Assembly: GCF_006346315.1 (NCBI RefSeq)
Contig: NZ_VDMR01000001.1
Location: forward strand, 930,001 to 994,000
Length of the DNA stretch: 64,000 bases
Direction: 5' to 3'
From: Nocardioides litoris
GTDB lineage: Bacteria > Actinomycetota > Actinomycetes > Propionibacteriales > Nocardioidaceae
Below are positions 1 to 10,166 of the stretch, piece by piece (position 1 is the stretch's first letter; each line of letters starts with the position of its first letter). A model generated the notes under the pieces. The model did not search any database, was not told the DNA's origin, and saw only the letters and a program-made list of their open reading frames with translations. The position numbers were made by a program, and so were the translations under genes.

Positions 1-1280
1 TTCTCCTGGCCGCCGCGCTCGTAGGTGATGGTCACCTCGTCGCCCGGTCGGTAGGACCGGATGGTGGCGATGAGGGAGTCCGACCCGGTGATCTGGCGGT
101 CGTCGACCTTGGTGATGACGTCGCCGTCCCGCAGACCGGCCTGCCCGGCGGCGGAGTCGTCGCCGACCTGCGAGATCTGGGCGCCGTCGACGACCTCCGC
201 GCCGCTCTGCGCAGCCACGTCCTGCACCGAGACGCCGATGCGGGCGTGGGTCGGGGTCTCGCCGTTCTTCATCTGCTCGATGACCGGCAGCACCTCGTTG
301 ATCGGGATGGCGAACCCGAGCCCGATCGAGCCGGCCTCGCCGCCCGACCCGCCCGAGGTGGACTGGATCGAGGAGTTGATGCCGATGACGCGGCCCTGGA
401 GGTCGACCAGCGGGCCGCCGCTGTTGCCGGGGTTGATCGCGGCGTCGGTCTGGATCGCCGGGTAGACCGTGGCGTTGCCCTGCTGGTCCGACCCGACGTC
501 GACCGGCCGGTCGAGCGCGGAGACGATGCCGGAGGTGACGGTGGCGCTCAGCCCGAACGGGGAGCCGATGGCCACGACCTGCTCGCCCACGTCGACGCCC
601 GAGGAGTCGCCGATGGTGGCCGGCGTGAGCCCGGAGACGCCCTCGGCCTGCACGAGGGCGGTGTCGGTCAGCGGGTCGGTGCCGACGATCCTCGCCGGGG
701 CGCGGGTGCCGTCGTTGAAGGAGACGGTGATCTTGCCGCCCTCGCCCGCCACCGCGGCCACGTGGTCGTTGGTCAGCACGAGCCCGTCGGAGCTGAGGAT
801 GATCCCCGAGCCCGACCCGGACTCCTGGGCGCCGCTGACGTCGAGCTTGACGACCGACGGCAGGACGGTCTGCGCCACCTGCTCCACGCTGCCGTCGGCG
901 GCCTCGTCGTCGTCACCGCCGACGACGACCGGGCTGGCCGTGCCCTGCCCGCTCGTGGCGGTGGTGCCGCTGGGGCTGGCGTCGTCGTTGAAGGCGTCGT
1001 ACGCCGCGGCGCCGCCGAGGCCGGCCCCGCCGCCCACCAGCAGGACCGCGGCCAGCGCCATCGCGGCGAGACCGGTGCGTCGCCGGGTGCCCGAGCGTGT
1101 CGGGCGGGCGGTCGGGATCACGGCGGTGTGGTGGCCGTGCTGGCCGGCCTGCTGGGGCGCGCCGTACGGCGAGGTGCCGGGCGCCGGCGGGGCGTACGAC
1201 GGCGGGGGCGGCGGCTGCTGGCGGTAGTCCTGGAAGGACGGGTCCTGCGGGTCCTGCGGCGAGGAGGGCGTGTCGTTCAT
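1..1280 (-). CDS. HtrA/DegP-type S1C serine protease, membrane-anchored (3' end outside window)
   Basis: Trypsin-like protease with a C-terminal PDZ domain, acting on misfolded or regulatory proteins outside the membrane. The 426 visible residues hold a Pro/Gln-rich cytoplasmic N-terminus (about 1-65), one membrane helix (about 70-95), an acidic linker, and a protease domain with the catalytic triad visible as His173 (LTNDHV), Asp206 (LTDTALVQ) and Ser287 (NPGNSGGP). The PDZ domain begins near 345 and continues past base 1, so the stop is not seen. The ATG at 1280 is chosen because the reading frame makes sense from there and a weak GA-rich site precedes it. This is the actinobacterial PepD/HtrA architecture. 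Which paralogue it is cannot be decided here. Confidence 0.95.
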   Translation of the reverse strand, partial: MNDTPSSPQDPQDPSFQDYRQQPPPPPSYAPPAPGTSPYGAPQQAGQHGHHTAVIPTARPTRSGTRRRTGLAAMALAAVLLVGGGAGLGGAAAYDAFNDDASPSGTTATSGQGTASPVVVGGDDDEAADGSVEQVAQTVLPSVVKLDVSGAQESGSGSGIILSSDGLVLTNDHVAAVAGEGGKITVSFNDGTRAPARIVGTDPLTDTALVQAEGVSGLTPATIGDSSGVDVGEQVVAIGSPFGLSATVTSGIVSALDRPVDVGSDQQGNATVYPAIQTDAAINPGNSGGPLVDLQGRVIGINSSIQSTSGGSGGEAGSIGLGFAIPINEVLPVIEQMKNGETPTHARIGVSVQDVAAQSGAEVVDGAQISQVGDDSAAGQAGLRDGDVITKVDDRQITGSDSLIATIRSYRPGDEVTITYERGGQE

Positions 1281-1416
1281 GACCTCGAGAGTTCTCCCGG
1301 TCCCTGTGCGAGGGCTGAGACGGGGCTGGGGCCCGGGGAAGAACACCGACGGATCCTGTGACCCGCCTCACGCCGCGCGCCCAGGACTGTCGGTGGTCGG
1401 TGGCAGCGTGCGCCCC

Positions 1417-1887
1417 GTGACCCGCCACTGGACCTGCGCCGCCGCTCTCGACGTCGTGACGGCCTGGCGCGCCGGCGGGCACGTCGAGGCCGAGGCGGCG
1501 CGCGCGACCCGGCTGGCCCGGCTCTCGCGGGGCGACGGCGTCGTCTGCTACTCCGCGCGCACCTCACGCGGCGGCCGGCCGCTGCGGGCCTTCACCGCGC
1601 TCGGCACCGTGGCCGACGACGCGCCCTGGCGGGTCGGGGCCGACGGGCCCTGGCGGCGCACGGTGGTCTTCGAGGTCGCCGCCGTCGTCGCGGCCCGGCC
1701 CCTGCTGCCGGTGCTCGCCGTCGCGGGGGCCAGCGTCGAGGGGGAGGAGCGGTGGGCCTCGCCGTTCCGGCGGGGCCTCGTCGAGCTGTCGGCGGGCGAC
1801 TTCGCGGCCATCGCCGGGGCGATGCGCGACGGCCTCGACCCCGACGCCCACGTCATCGGGAGGGCGGTGCGCGACGGGCCGCCCTGA
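1417..1887 (+). CDS. EVE-domain protein (UPF0310-like)
   Basis: Small soluble protein of 156 residues made of a single EVE domain, a PUA-like fold that in studied members binds modified bases in nucleic acids. Family hallmarks are the N-terminal Trp (TRHWTC), the central GDGVVCYS segment, the LRAFTALG strand and a Trp-Arg-rich following loop. The GTG at 1417 is preferred over an in-frame GTG at 1408 because family members begin just before this Trp. It lies alone between the divergent htrA gene and a membrane protein gene, with no restriction or modification gene beside it, so its biological partner is unknown. Confidence 0.8.
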   Translation: MTRHWTCAAALDVVTAWRAGGHVEAEAARATRLARLSRGDGVVCYSARTSRGGRPLRAFTALGTVADDAPWRVGADGPWRRTVVFEVAAVVAARPLLPVLAVAGASVEGEERWASPFRRGLVELSAGDFAAIAGAMRDGLDPDAHVIGRAVRDGPP

Positions 1888-1928
1888 CCTGCGCGCGGGC
1901 TGACGGGCCCGACCGGCATGCTGGCCCG

Positions 1929-2900
1929 GTGACCACCGCCCGCCTCGTGCCCGTCACCACGGAGATGGACGGCGACGAGCTCGACGCCGAGGACGCCTGG
2001 CAGCTGTTCCGCCACCACGGGGTGTGGGCGGTGCTGCGCGAGTCGTTCGTCCGGTTCCGCTACGGCGACGGCTTCACCAACAGCCGGGCCCTGGCCCTGC
2101 AGACCTGCCTGGGGGTCGTGCCGTTCCTGCTCGCCGCGACCGGGCTGGCCGCCGACGTCGACGACGCCCGCTGGTCGCGGGTGGTGGCGCGCACGGTGCA
2201 GGCCGTCACGCCCGGCGGCGGTGACGACGACGCCCTGGTGGGAGCCCTCTCCTCGGGGTCGGAGGAGGGCGGCGAGGTCGCGCTCGTGCTCGGCCTCCTG
2301 CTCTCGGTCGTCACCATGGTGACCGCGATGGCCCAGGTCGAGCGGGGTGCCAACCGTATCTACGGCATCCGCCGCGACCGCGCCGCCCTGCACAAGTACG
2401 GCCGCGCCGCGGTCTTCACCGCGATCCTCGCCCTGCCCGTCGGGGTCGGCTTCTTCCTCACCGTGGCCGGCGGGGCGTTCGGCGACGCGATGGTCGTCGA
2501 GTACGCCTGGTCCGAGGCGGCCGACACGACCTGGCAGGTGGCCCGCTGGCCGGCCGGCCTGGCCCTGCTGGTGCTCACCGTCGCGGTGCTGCTCGACCAC
2601 GCCCCGCGCCGGCGCCAGCCCGCCCTGTCGTGGCTGGCCCTCGGGTCGGCCGTCGCGGTCGCGGTCAGCATGGTCGCGCTGGCCGGCCTGGCGGCGTACG
2701 TCGGGGTGAGCGGGTCGTTCGACGAGACCTACGGCCCGCTCGCGGGCATCGTGGCGCTGCTGCTGTGGAGCCTGATGACGGCGGTCGGCCTGTTCTACGG
2801 CGTCGCGGTGTGCGCCCAGCTGGAGGCGCTGCGGGGCCACGAGCCCGAGCCCGCCGAGCCCGACCCGGGCCGTCCGCACGAGCGGGTCGTCGACGCCTGA
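1929..2900 (+). CDS. YihY/BrkB-family inner membrane protein
   Basis: Integral membrane protein of 323 residues with about six hydrophobic segments. The family signature is the C-terminal run YGPLAGIVALLLWSLM followed by a last helix and QLEAL. BrkB-like proteins are widespread and their function is poorly known; the old RNase BN label for this family is wrong. The GTG at 1929 gives a short N-terminal tail. An in-frame ATG at 1965 is an equally reasonable start, and neither has a strong ribosome-binding site. The protein ends in a charged tail. It is followed 42 bases later by the Pls-like gene on the same strand, but nothing links the two functions. Confidence 0.88.
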   Translation: MTTARLVPVTTEMDGDELDAEDAWQLFRHHGVWAVLRESFVRFRYGDGFTNSRALALQTCLGVVPFLLAATGLAADVDDARWSRVVARTVQAVTPGGGDDDALVGALSSGSEEGGEVALVLGLLLSVVTMVTAMAQVERGANRIYGIRRDRAALHKYGRAAVFTAILALPVGVGFFLTVAGGAFGDAMVVEYAWSEAADTTWQVARWPAGLALLVLTVAVLLDHAPRRRQPALSWLALGSAVAVAVSMVALAGLAAYVGVSGSFDETYGPLAGIVALLLWSLMTAVGLFYGVAVCAQLEALRGHEPEPAEPDPGRPHERVVDA

Positions 2901-2942
2901 CCGGTCGCCGTCCGTTCACCTCGGTGCGGGAGGCTGCGGTCC

Positions 2943-5900
2943 GTGCCCGACCCTGACGACCCGCTGCGCCGTGGCGCGTGGGCCCCTCCGCCGCGGACCC
3001 TGGTCGACGTCTTCCGCGAGACCGCCGCGCAGGCGGCCGACGAGCCGGCCGTCGACGCGGGCACCGGTGTCCTGACCTACGCCGAGCTGGAGGAGGCCGC
3101 CGACGGGCTGGCCGCCGAGCTGGCCGCCCTCGGCGTCGGCCCGGGCGACAAGGTCGGGGTGCGGGTGCCCTCGGGCACCACCGACCTCTACGTCGCGGTC
3201 ATCGGCATCCTGCTGGCCGGCGCGGCCTACGTGCCCGTCGACGCCGACGACCCCGACGAGCGCGCCCGGCTCGTCTTCGAGGAGGCCGGCGTCGCCGCGG
3301 TCGTCGGCGCCGAGCTCGCCGTCTCGGCCCGCGCCCGCCGGGAGCCGGTCGAGCCGGCCGACCCGGGCCTCGGTGACGACGCCTGGGTCATCTTCACCTC
3401 CGGCTCCACCGGCAAGCCCAAGGGCGTGGCGGTCACGCACCGCTCGGCGGCGGCCTTCGTCGACGCCGAGTCGCGGATGTTCTGCCAGGACGCGCCGCTC
3501 GGCGTCGGCGACCGGGTGATGGCCGGGCTCTCGGTCGCCTTCGACGCCAGCTGCGAGGAGATGTGGCTGGCCTGGCGGTACGGCGCCTGCCTGGTGCCCG
3601 CGCCGCGGGCCCTGGTGCGCTCGGGCATCGACGTGGGGCCGTGGTTGGTGGCCAACCGGGTCACCGTCGTGTCCACGGTCCCGACGCTGGTCGCCCTGTG
3701 GCCGGCCGAGGCCCTCGAGGCCGTGCGGTTGCTCATCATGGGCGGCGAGGCCTGCCCGCCCGAGCTCGCGGCCCGGCTGGTGCGCCGAGGCCGCGAGGTC
3801 TGGAACACCTACGGCCCGACCGAGGCCACGGTCGTGGCCTGCGGCGCCGAGCTGACCGGCGAGGGGCCGGTGCGCATCGGCCTGCCGCTCGACGGCTGGG
3901 ACCTCGCCGTCGTCGACGCCGAGGGCCACCCGGTCCCGGTGGGGGAGACGGGCGAGCTGATCATCGGCGGCGTCGGCCTGGCCCGCTACCTCGACCCGGT
4001 CAAGGACGCCGAGAAGTACGCCCCCATGCCCACCCTGGGCTGGGACCGCGCCTACCGCAGCGGCGACCTCGTCATGCACGACCCCGAGGGCCTGCTGTTC
4101 GGCGGCCGCGCCGACGACCAGGTCAAGCTCGGCGGCCGCCGTATCGAGCTGGGCGAGGTCGACAGCGCCCTGCTGGCGCTGCCCGGCGTGCACGGCGCGG
4201 CCGCAGCGGTCCGCAGGACAGCGGCCGGCAACAGCCTCCTCGTCGGGTACGTCGCCGTCGACCACTCCTTCGACGAGTCGGCCGCGCTGGCCTCGCTGCG
4301 CACCTCGATGCCGGCGGCGCTCGTGCCACGGCTGGCGGTGGTCGACACGCTGCCGACCCGCACCTCGGGCAAGGTCGACCGCGACGCCCTCCCGTGGCCG
4401 CTCCCGCGGCGGGCGGCGGCGGGGGCCACGGTCGAGCTCACCGGCACCGAGGAGTGGGTGGCGGGGCTGTGGCTCGACGTGCTCGGCGCGGGCGTCGACT
4501 CCACCGACGCCGACTTCTTCGACCTCGGCGGCGGCAGCCTGACCGCGGCCCAGATGGTCTCGCGGCTGCGCGAGCGCTTCCCCGAGGTCGTCGTCGGCGA
4601 CCTCTACGAGCACCCGTCGCTGCGGGGCCTGGCCGCCCACCTCGACACCCTCACCACCGGCGGGGCGACCTCTGACCGCAGCGTCCCCCCGACGCCGGTG
4701 AAGACCCAGGCCGGGCAGGTCGCCGCGACCGTGCTCGTGCGCTGCCTGGCCGCACCGAGGTGGGTCTGCTGGGTCGGCCTGGCCTGCCTGGTCCTGGGTG
4801 GGCTCGACGGCCTGCGCTGGCTGCCCGACCCGCCGCTGGCGCTCCTCGTGGTGCTCGGCGCGTTCTTCGTGCTGCCCCCGGGGCGGATGCTCGTCGCCGC
4901 CGCGGCGGCCCGGATGCTGCTGCGCGGTGTCGAGCCGGGGCAGCACCCCCGCGGCGGCAAGGTCCACCTGCGGCTGTGGCTGGCCGGGCACGTGGCCGAC
5001 GAGCTCGGTGCCGCGTCGATCGGCGGGGCGCCGTTCATGACCTGGTACGCCCGCCTGCTCGGCGCGCGCGTCGGGCGCGACGTCGACCTGCACTCGGTGC
5101 CCCCGGTGACCGGCCTGCTCCGGCTCGGCCGCGGCTGCTCGGTCGAGCCCGAGGTCGACCTCACGGGCTACTGGGTCGACGGCGACGTGCTCCACCTCGG
5201 CGAGGTCCGCGTCGGTGCGCGGGCCCGCATCGGCGCCCGCAGCATGCTCCTGCCCGGTGCCCGGGTGGGTCGCGACGCCGAGGTCGCGCCGGGGTCGGCG
5301 GTCTTCGGCGAGGTGCCCGACGGCGAGTTCTGGTCCGGCTCGCCCGCCCAGAACGTCTCCGACGACGCCCGCGGCCCCTGGTCGACCGAGCGCCCGACGG
5401 GCGGGCGCGCCTGGGTGGCGGCGTACGCCGGGGTGGGCGCGCTCGTGGGCCTGCTGCCGCTCGTCGCGGTCCTGGCCGGTGCGCTGCCGCCGCTGCTGCT
5501 CGCCGACCGGCCGGGCGGCGTCGGCGACGCGCTGGGGCTGCTGGCCTGGGTGCCGCTCGCGGCGGTCGTCGGCCTGGTCGTCCTCGCGGTGCTCGTCTGG
5601 GCGCTCGTGCGGGTCGCCGGGCGCGCGGTGACCCCGGGCGTGCACCCCGTGCGCAGCCGTCCCGCGCTGGCGGTGTGGGCCACGATGCGGGTGCTCGACG
5701 AGGCCCGCACGTGGCTGTTCCCGCTGTACTCCTCCAGCCTCACCCCGGCCTGGCTCCGGTCCCTGGGGGCCCGGATCGGGGCCGACGTCGAGGCGTCGAC
5801 GGTGCTGATGATCCCCTCGCTGACCCAGGTCAACGACCAGTCGTTCCTGGCCGACGACACCCTCATCGGCGGCTACGAGCTCGGCGGCGGCTGGCTGCGA

Positions 5901-6794
5901 GCGGAGAAGGTCAAGATCGGCAAGCGCGCCTTCGTCGGCAACTCCGGCATGGCCGCCCCGGGACGCAAGGTGCCCAAGGCCTCGCTCGTGGCGGTGCTCT
6001 CCGCCGCCCCGCGCCGCCGGTCGGCCGGCAAGGGCGAGTCGTGGCTGGGCAGCCCGCCCGCCCCGCTGCGGCGGGCCGCCGACGACGACGCCGACCGGAC
6101 CACGACGTACGACCCGCCGCGCCGGCTGCGGGTGCTGCGCGCCCTGGTCGAGGCGTGCCGCCTGGTGCCGCAGGTCGTCACCCTGGTGCTGAGCGGGCTG
6201 GTCGTGCTCGCCGTGGTCACTCTGCTCGAGCAGCACGTGCTCCTGGCCCTGCTGCTGACCGGGCCGCTGCTGGTGGCGGCCGGCCTGGTCGCGGCACTGG
6301 TGACGGTGGCCGCGAAGTGGGCCCTGGTCGGGCGGCACCGCCCGGGCAGCCACCCGCTGTGGAGCTCGTTCGTGTGGCGCAACGAGCTGGCCGACACCTT
6401 CGTCGAGGTCGTGGCCGCGCCGTGGTTCGCCCGATCGGTCAGCGGCACCCCGCTGCTCAACGCGTGGTTCCGCCTGATGGGGGCCAGCATCGGCCGCGGC
6501 GTGTGGTGCGAGACCTACTGGCTGCCGGAGCCCGACCTCGTCGTCCTGGGCGACGGAGCCACCGTCAACCAGGGCAGTGTGGTGCAGACCCACCTCTTCC
6601 ACGACCGCCGGTTCGCCACCGACGTGGTCACCTTAAGGCGGGGCGCGACCCTCGGTCCCAACAGCGTCATCCTCCCCGCGGCGACCCTCGGCCGGCACGC
6701 TACGGTCGGCCCTGTGTCGCTGGTGATGAGGGGCGAGTCGGTGCCCGACAAGACGACCTGGATCGGCAACCCCATCGGCCCGTGGAGCGCGTGA
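2943..6794 (+). CDS. Pls/PosA-type non-ribosomal peptide synthetase-like membrane enzyme
   Basis: A 1283-residue protein built as an adenylation domain, a carrier domain and a membrane-embedded C-terminal part. Adenylation core motifs are visible: IFTSGSTGKPKG (about 150), NTYGPTEAT (about 288), YRSGDL (about 370) and RTSGKVDRDALP (about 471). The carrier-domain serine is in DLGGGSL (about 530). The C-terminal 690 residues carry roughly six hydrophobic segments interleaved with three left-handed beta-helix blocks. This matches the terminal domain seen in epsilon-poly-lysine synthetase (Pls) and its relatives, where it takes the place of a condensation domain. The amino acid it activates cannot be read from this sequence by eye. 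The start is a GTG. Codon 1231 is TTA, a rare leucine codon in such GC-rich genomes. The stop overlaps the start of the M1 peptidase gene. Confidence 0.9.
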   Translation: MPDPDDPLRRGAWAPPPRTLVDVFRETAAQAADEPAVDAGTGVLTYAELEEAADGLAAELAALGVGPGDKVGVRVPSGTTDLYVAVIGILLAGAAYVPVDADDPDERARLVFEEAGVAAVVGAELAVSARARREPVEPADPGLGDDAWVIFTSGSTGKPKGVAVTHRSAAAFVDAESRMFCQDAPLGVGDRVMAGLSVAFDASCEEMWLAWRYGACLVPAPRALVRSGIDVGPWLVANRVTVVSTVPTLVALWPAEALEAVRLLIMGGEACPPELAARLVRRGREVWNTYGPTEATVVACGAELTGEGPVRIGLPLDGWDLAVVDAEGHPVPVGETGELIIGGVGLARYLDPVKDAEKYAPMPTLGWDRAYRSGDLVMHDPEGLLFGGRADDQVKLGGRRIELGEVDSALLALPGVHGAAAAVRRTAAGNSLLVGYVAVDHSFDESAALASLRTSMPAALVPRLAVVDTLPTRTSGKVDRDALPWPLPRRAAAGATVELTGTEEWVAGLWLDVLGAGVDSTDADFFDLGGGSLTAAQMVSRLRERFPEVVVGDLYEHPSLRGLAAHLDTLTTGGATSDRSVPPTPVKTQAGQVAATVLVRCLAAPRWVCWVGLACLVLGGLDGLRWLPDPPLALLVVLGAFFVLPPGRMLVAAAAARMLLRGVEPGQHPRGGKVHLRLWLAGHVADELGAASIGGAPFMTWYARLLGARVGRDVDLHSVPPVTGLLRLGRGCSVEPEVDLTGYWVDGDVLHLGEVRVGARARIGARSMLLPGARVGRDAEVAPGSAVFGEVPDGEFWSGSPAQNVSDDARGPWSTERPTGGRAWVAAYAGVGALVGLLPLVAVLAGALPPLLLADRPGGVGDALGLLAWVPLAAVVGLVVLAVLVWALVRVAGRAVTPGVHPVRSRPALAVWATMRVLDEARTWLFPLYSSSLTPAWLRSLGARIGADVEASTVLMIPSLTQVNDQSFLADDTLIGGYELGGGWLRAEKVKIGKRAFVGNSGMAAPGRKVPKASLVAVLSAAPRRRSAGKGESWLGSPPAPLRRAADDDADRTTTYDPPRRLRVLRALVEACRLVPQVVTLVLSGLVVLAVVTLLEQHVLLALLLTGPLLVAAGLVAALVTVAAKWALVGRHRPGSHPLWSSFVWRNELADTFVEVVAAPWFARSVSGTPLLNAWFRLMGASIGRGVWCETYWLPEPDLVVLGDGATVNQGSVVQTHLFHDRRFATDVVTLRRGATLGPNSVILPAATLGRHATVGPVSLVMRGESVPDKTTWIGNPIGPWSA

Positions 6795-8113
6795 AGCGCA
6801 TGCGCGACGGTCTCCCCACCGCCGACCCCTACCTCCCCGACCACGGCGACCCGTCCTGGTCGGCCGAGCACTACGACCTCGACCTCGACTACGACCTGGT
6901 GCGCAACCACCTGCGCGGCCAGGCCACCATCCGGGGCCGGGCGGTCGAGGAGTGCGGCCGGCTCGTGCTCGACCTGGCCCACCTGCGGGCGACCAAGGTC
7001 GCCCTCGACGGCACGGCCCCCGCCAGGTACGCCGCCCGCGGCCACCGCCTCGTCGTCACCCCGAAGCAGCCCATCGCCGCCGGAGCCGAGTTCGAGCTGC
7101 GCATCACCTACACCGGCCGCCCCGAGCCACTCATGGACGAGCACCACGAGGACGCCGGCTGGGAGGAGCTCACCGACGGCGTGATCGTCGCCGGGCAGCC
7201 CCACGGCGCCCCCACCTGGTTCCCCTGCAACGACCGGCCCGACGACAAGGCGTCCTACTCCATCGCGGTCACGGCCCCCCACGACTACACCGTCGTCGCC
7301 AACGGCCGTCTCGGGTCGACCCGCCGCCGGTCGAGCGCGACCACCTGGTTCTACGAGCAGGCCGAGCCGATGGCGACCTACCTCGCCACCGTCCAGATCG
7401 GCCGCTACGACGTGCGCGACCTCGGCTTCGACCCGCCGCTCAAGGCCGCCGTGCCGCCCGACGCGGGGGAGGGGTTCGAGGCGGCGTTCGGCCGCAACGC
7501 CGACATGCTCGCGACCTTCGCCGAGCTGTTCGGGCCCTACCCGTTCCCGACGTACTCCGTCGTCGTCACCGACGACGACCTCGAGATCCCCCTGGAGTCG
7601 CAGAGCCTGTCGACCTTCGGCCGCAACTTCATGACCGGCGACTGGGACTCGGTGCGCCTCGTCGCGCACGAGCTGGCCCACCAGTGGTTCGGCAACGCAG
7701 TGACGTTGAAGCGGTGGCAGGACATCTGGCTGCACGAGGGTTTTGCCTGCTACAGCGAGTGGCTGTGGTCGGAGCGCTCCGGCGGCGAGGACGCCGACCA
7801 CTGGGCCGCCCACCACCACGAGCGCCTGTCCCGCCTCGACCAGGACCTGCTGCTCGCCGACCCCGGCCCGGCGCTGATGTTCGACGACCGGGTCTACAAG
7901 CGCGGCGCCCTCGCCCTGCACGCCCTGCGTCGCACCGTCGGCGACGACGCGTTCTTCGACCTGCTCAAGGCGTGGGTCGCCGAGCATTCCGGCGGCAACG
8001 TCACCACCGCCGACTTCGTGGCGATGGCCGTCGAGCGCTGCGGCCCCGACCACGACCTGACCGACCTGTTCGTCGCCTGGCTGCACCGGACCGAGCTCCC
8101 GGCCCTGCCCTGA
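6791..8113 (+). CDS. M1-family metallopeptidase (aminopeptidase N-like)
   Basis: Zinc aminopeptidase of 440 residues, about half the length of PepN, so it consists of the N-terminal beta and catalytic domains without the large helical C-terminal domain. The zinc site HExxH-x18-E is complete: His293, Glu294, His297 and Glu316 in HELAHQWFGN and WLHEGFA. The usual GAMEN exopeptidase motif is not seen; the matching strand reads LEIPLESQS, which keeps the glutamate but not the Gly-x-Met start. The GTG at 6791 forms a GTGA overlap with the preceding stop, so translation is probably coupled to the Pls-like gene; the ATG at 6800 is an alternative start. No signal peptide is visible. Confidence 0.9.
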   Translation: MKRMRDGLPTADPYLPDHGDPSWSAEHYDLDLDYDLVRNHLRGQATIRGRAVEECGRLVLDLAHLRATKVALDGTAPARYAARGHRLVVTPKQPIAAGAEFELRITYTGRPEPLMDEHHEDAGWEELTDGVIVAGQPHGAPTWFPCNDRPDDKASYSIAVTAPHDYTVVANGRLGSTRRRSSATTWFYEQAEPMATYLATVQIGRYDVRDLGFDPPLKAAVPPDAGEGFEAAFGRNADMLATFAELFGPYPFPTYSVVVTDDDLEIPLESQSLSTFGRNFMTGDWDSVRLVAHELAHQWFGNAVTLKRWQDIWLHEGFACYSEWLWSERSGGEDADHWAAHHHERLSRLDQDLLLADPGPALMFDDRVYKRGALALHALRRTVGDDAFFDLLKAWVAEHSGGNVTTADFVAMAVERCGPDHDLTDLFVAWLHRTELPALP

Positions 8114-8562
8114 CTGGTCGGCTCTGCCGCACCAGCGGCTGGCGACCGTGGGTGGGTCGGGTGCCCGCGCGCGTAGCAGGCCGCGTCTCGGCGTCAAGGA
8201 CGCTCGCTGCGCTCGCGCCGCTGCGCGGCGGCCTCCGGCCGTCGTTGACCCCGAGCCTCTTGCGGCCCGCCGGACTGCGCGCTGTCGGCGCGGCCTCGCA
8301 AGCTCGGCGCGCCGCCGCTGGCGCGGCCACCCGCCCCACAGTCCACACGCGCACCACGCCTGGCGCGGATCGCCCGCTCCTGGTCGGTAGTTCCCCACCA
8401 GAAGTGGGAGATCGGCGTCAGGAGTCAGGGGCGGCCGCGCCAGCGGCGGCGCGGGCGGAGACCCGATCGACTACGCGCGCGGCCGCCCACACCAACCTCA
8501 ACAACACGCTGACCCGTCGTGCATCCACGACGGGCCAGCGGTGAGGCGGGGGAGCGGACGGG
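8114..8562. other. Gene-free stretch with a long inverted repeat
   Basis: No convincing gene is seen between two convergent genes. The stretch has unusual composition: runs of CGCTCGCTGCGCTCGCG-type sequence around 8200-8330, then a less GC-rich patch at 8385-8425. A perfect 21-base inverted repeat lies at 8308-8328 and 8434-8454 with 105 bases between the arms. A small hairpin with arms CCCAC and GTGGG sits at 8393-8407 between them. Open frames through here have low-complexity Arg/Ala-rich translations typical of noncoding GC-rich DNA. Confidence 0.6.
8308..8454. repeat. 21-bp perfect inverted repeat flanking a 105-bp core
   Basis: Left arm 8308-8328 (starts CGCGCCGCCGCTGG) is the exact reverse complement of the right arm 8434-8454. 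The core holds a CCCAC/GTGGG hairpin and is less GC-rich than its surroundings. There is no open reading frame that looks real inside. It could be the ends of a small non-autonomous element or a structured 3' region between convergent genes. Confidence 0.6.
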
Positions 8563-9852
<1,290 letters not shown>

Positions 9853-9858
9853 ACTTTC

Positions 9859-9864
9859 AACCTA
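9859..9864 (-). promoter_or_regulatory. Probable -10 box of gltA, leaderless
   Basis: On the minus strand TAGGTT is followed by exactly six bases and then the GTG start. Transcription would begin at or next to the start codon. No obvious -35 is seen. Confidence 0.5.
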
Positions 9865-9981
9865 GTCGTCCCTCGCGCGGCGCGGTACCGCGGGCACCGC
9901 CTGACGGACGCGCCGGGGCCCCGGCCGGGTGCCGGCCCGCTCCCGCCGGGGGCCGATTTGGCGCCGTACGACGCGCGCGCC

Positions 9982-9987
9982 TAGCCT
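9982..9987 (+). promoter_or_regulatory. Candidate -10 box for rplM-rpsI, with a long leader
   Basis: TAGCCT here would place the transcript start near 9994. This leaves about 170 bases of GC-rich leader (9994-10166) before rplM, enough for a ribosomal-protein autoregulatory structure. The leader has several short inverted repeats, but no known leader motif was recognised. No other gene is seen in the 9853-10166 gap. Confidence 0.4.
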
Positions 9988-10166
9988 TGCCTGTCGCGTC
10001 CCTGCCGTGCCGCGCCCCTGACCCGGGCGAGGTGCAGTCCCGGACCGCCCCTCATCGCCGCGAGGCGAGGTCGGGCCGAGCCGTGGCCGAGTTCGTCACG
10101 AGACGCGATGCAGCACCACCGGGCGGGGCAGACCCCGTCCGGACCTACGAACGAGAGATCCAGGTC

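Noticed and set aside
2916..6602. 1228-codon open frame antisense to the Pls-like gene
   Set aside because: It has no recognisable domain and a His/Arg/Gly/Gln-rich composition typical of GC-rich antisense frames. The plus strand shows clear adenylation motifs.
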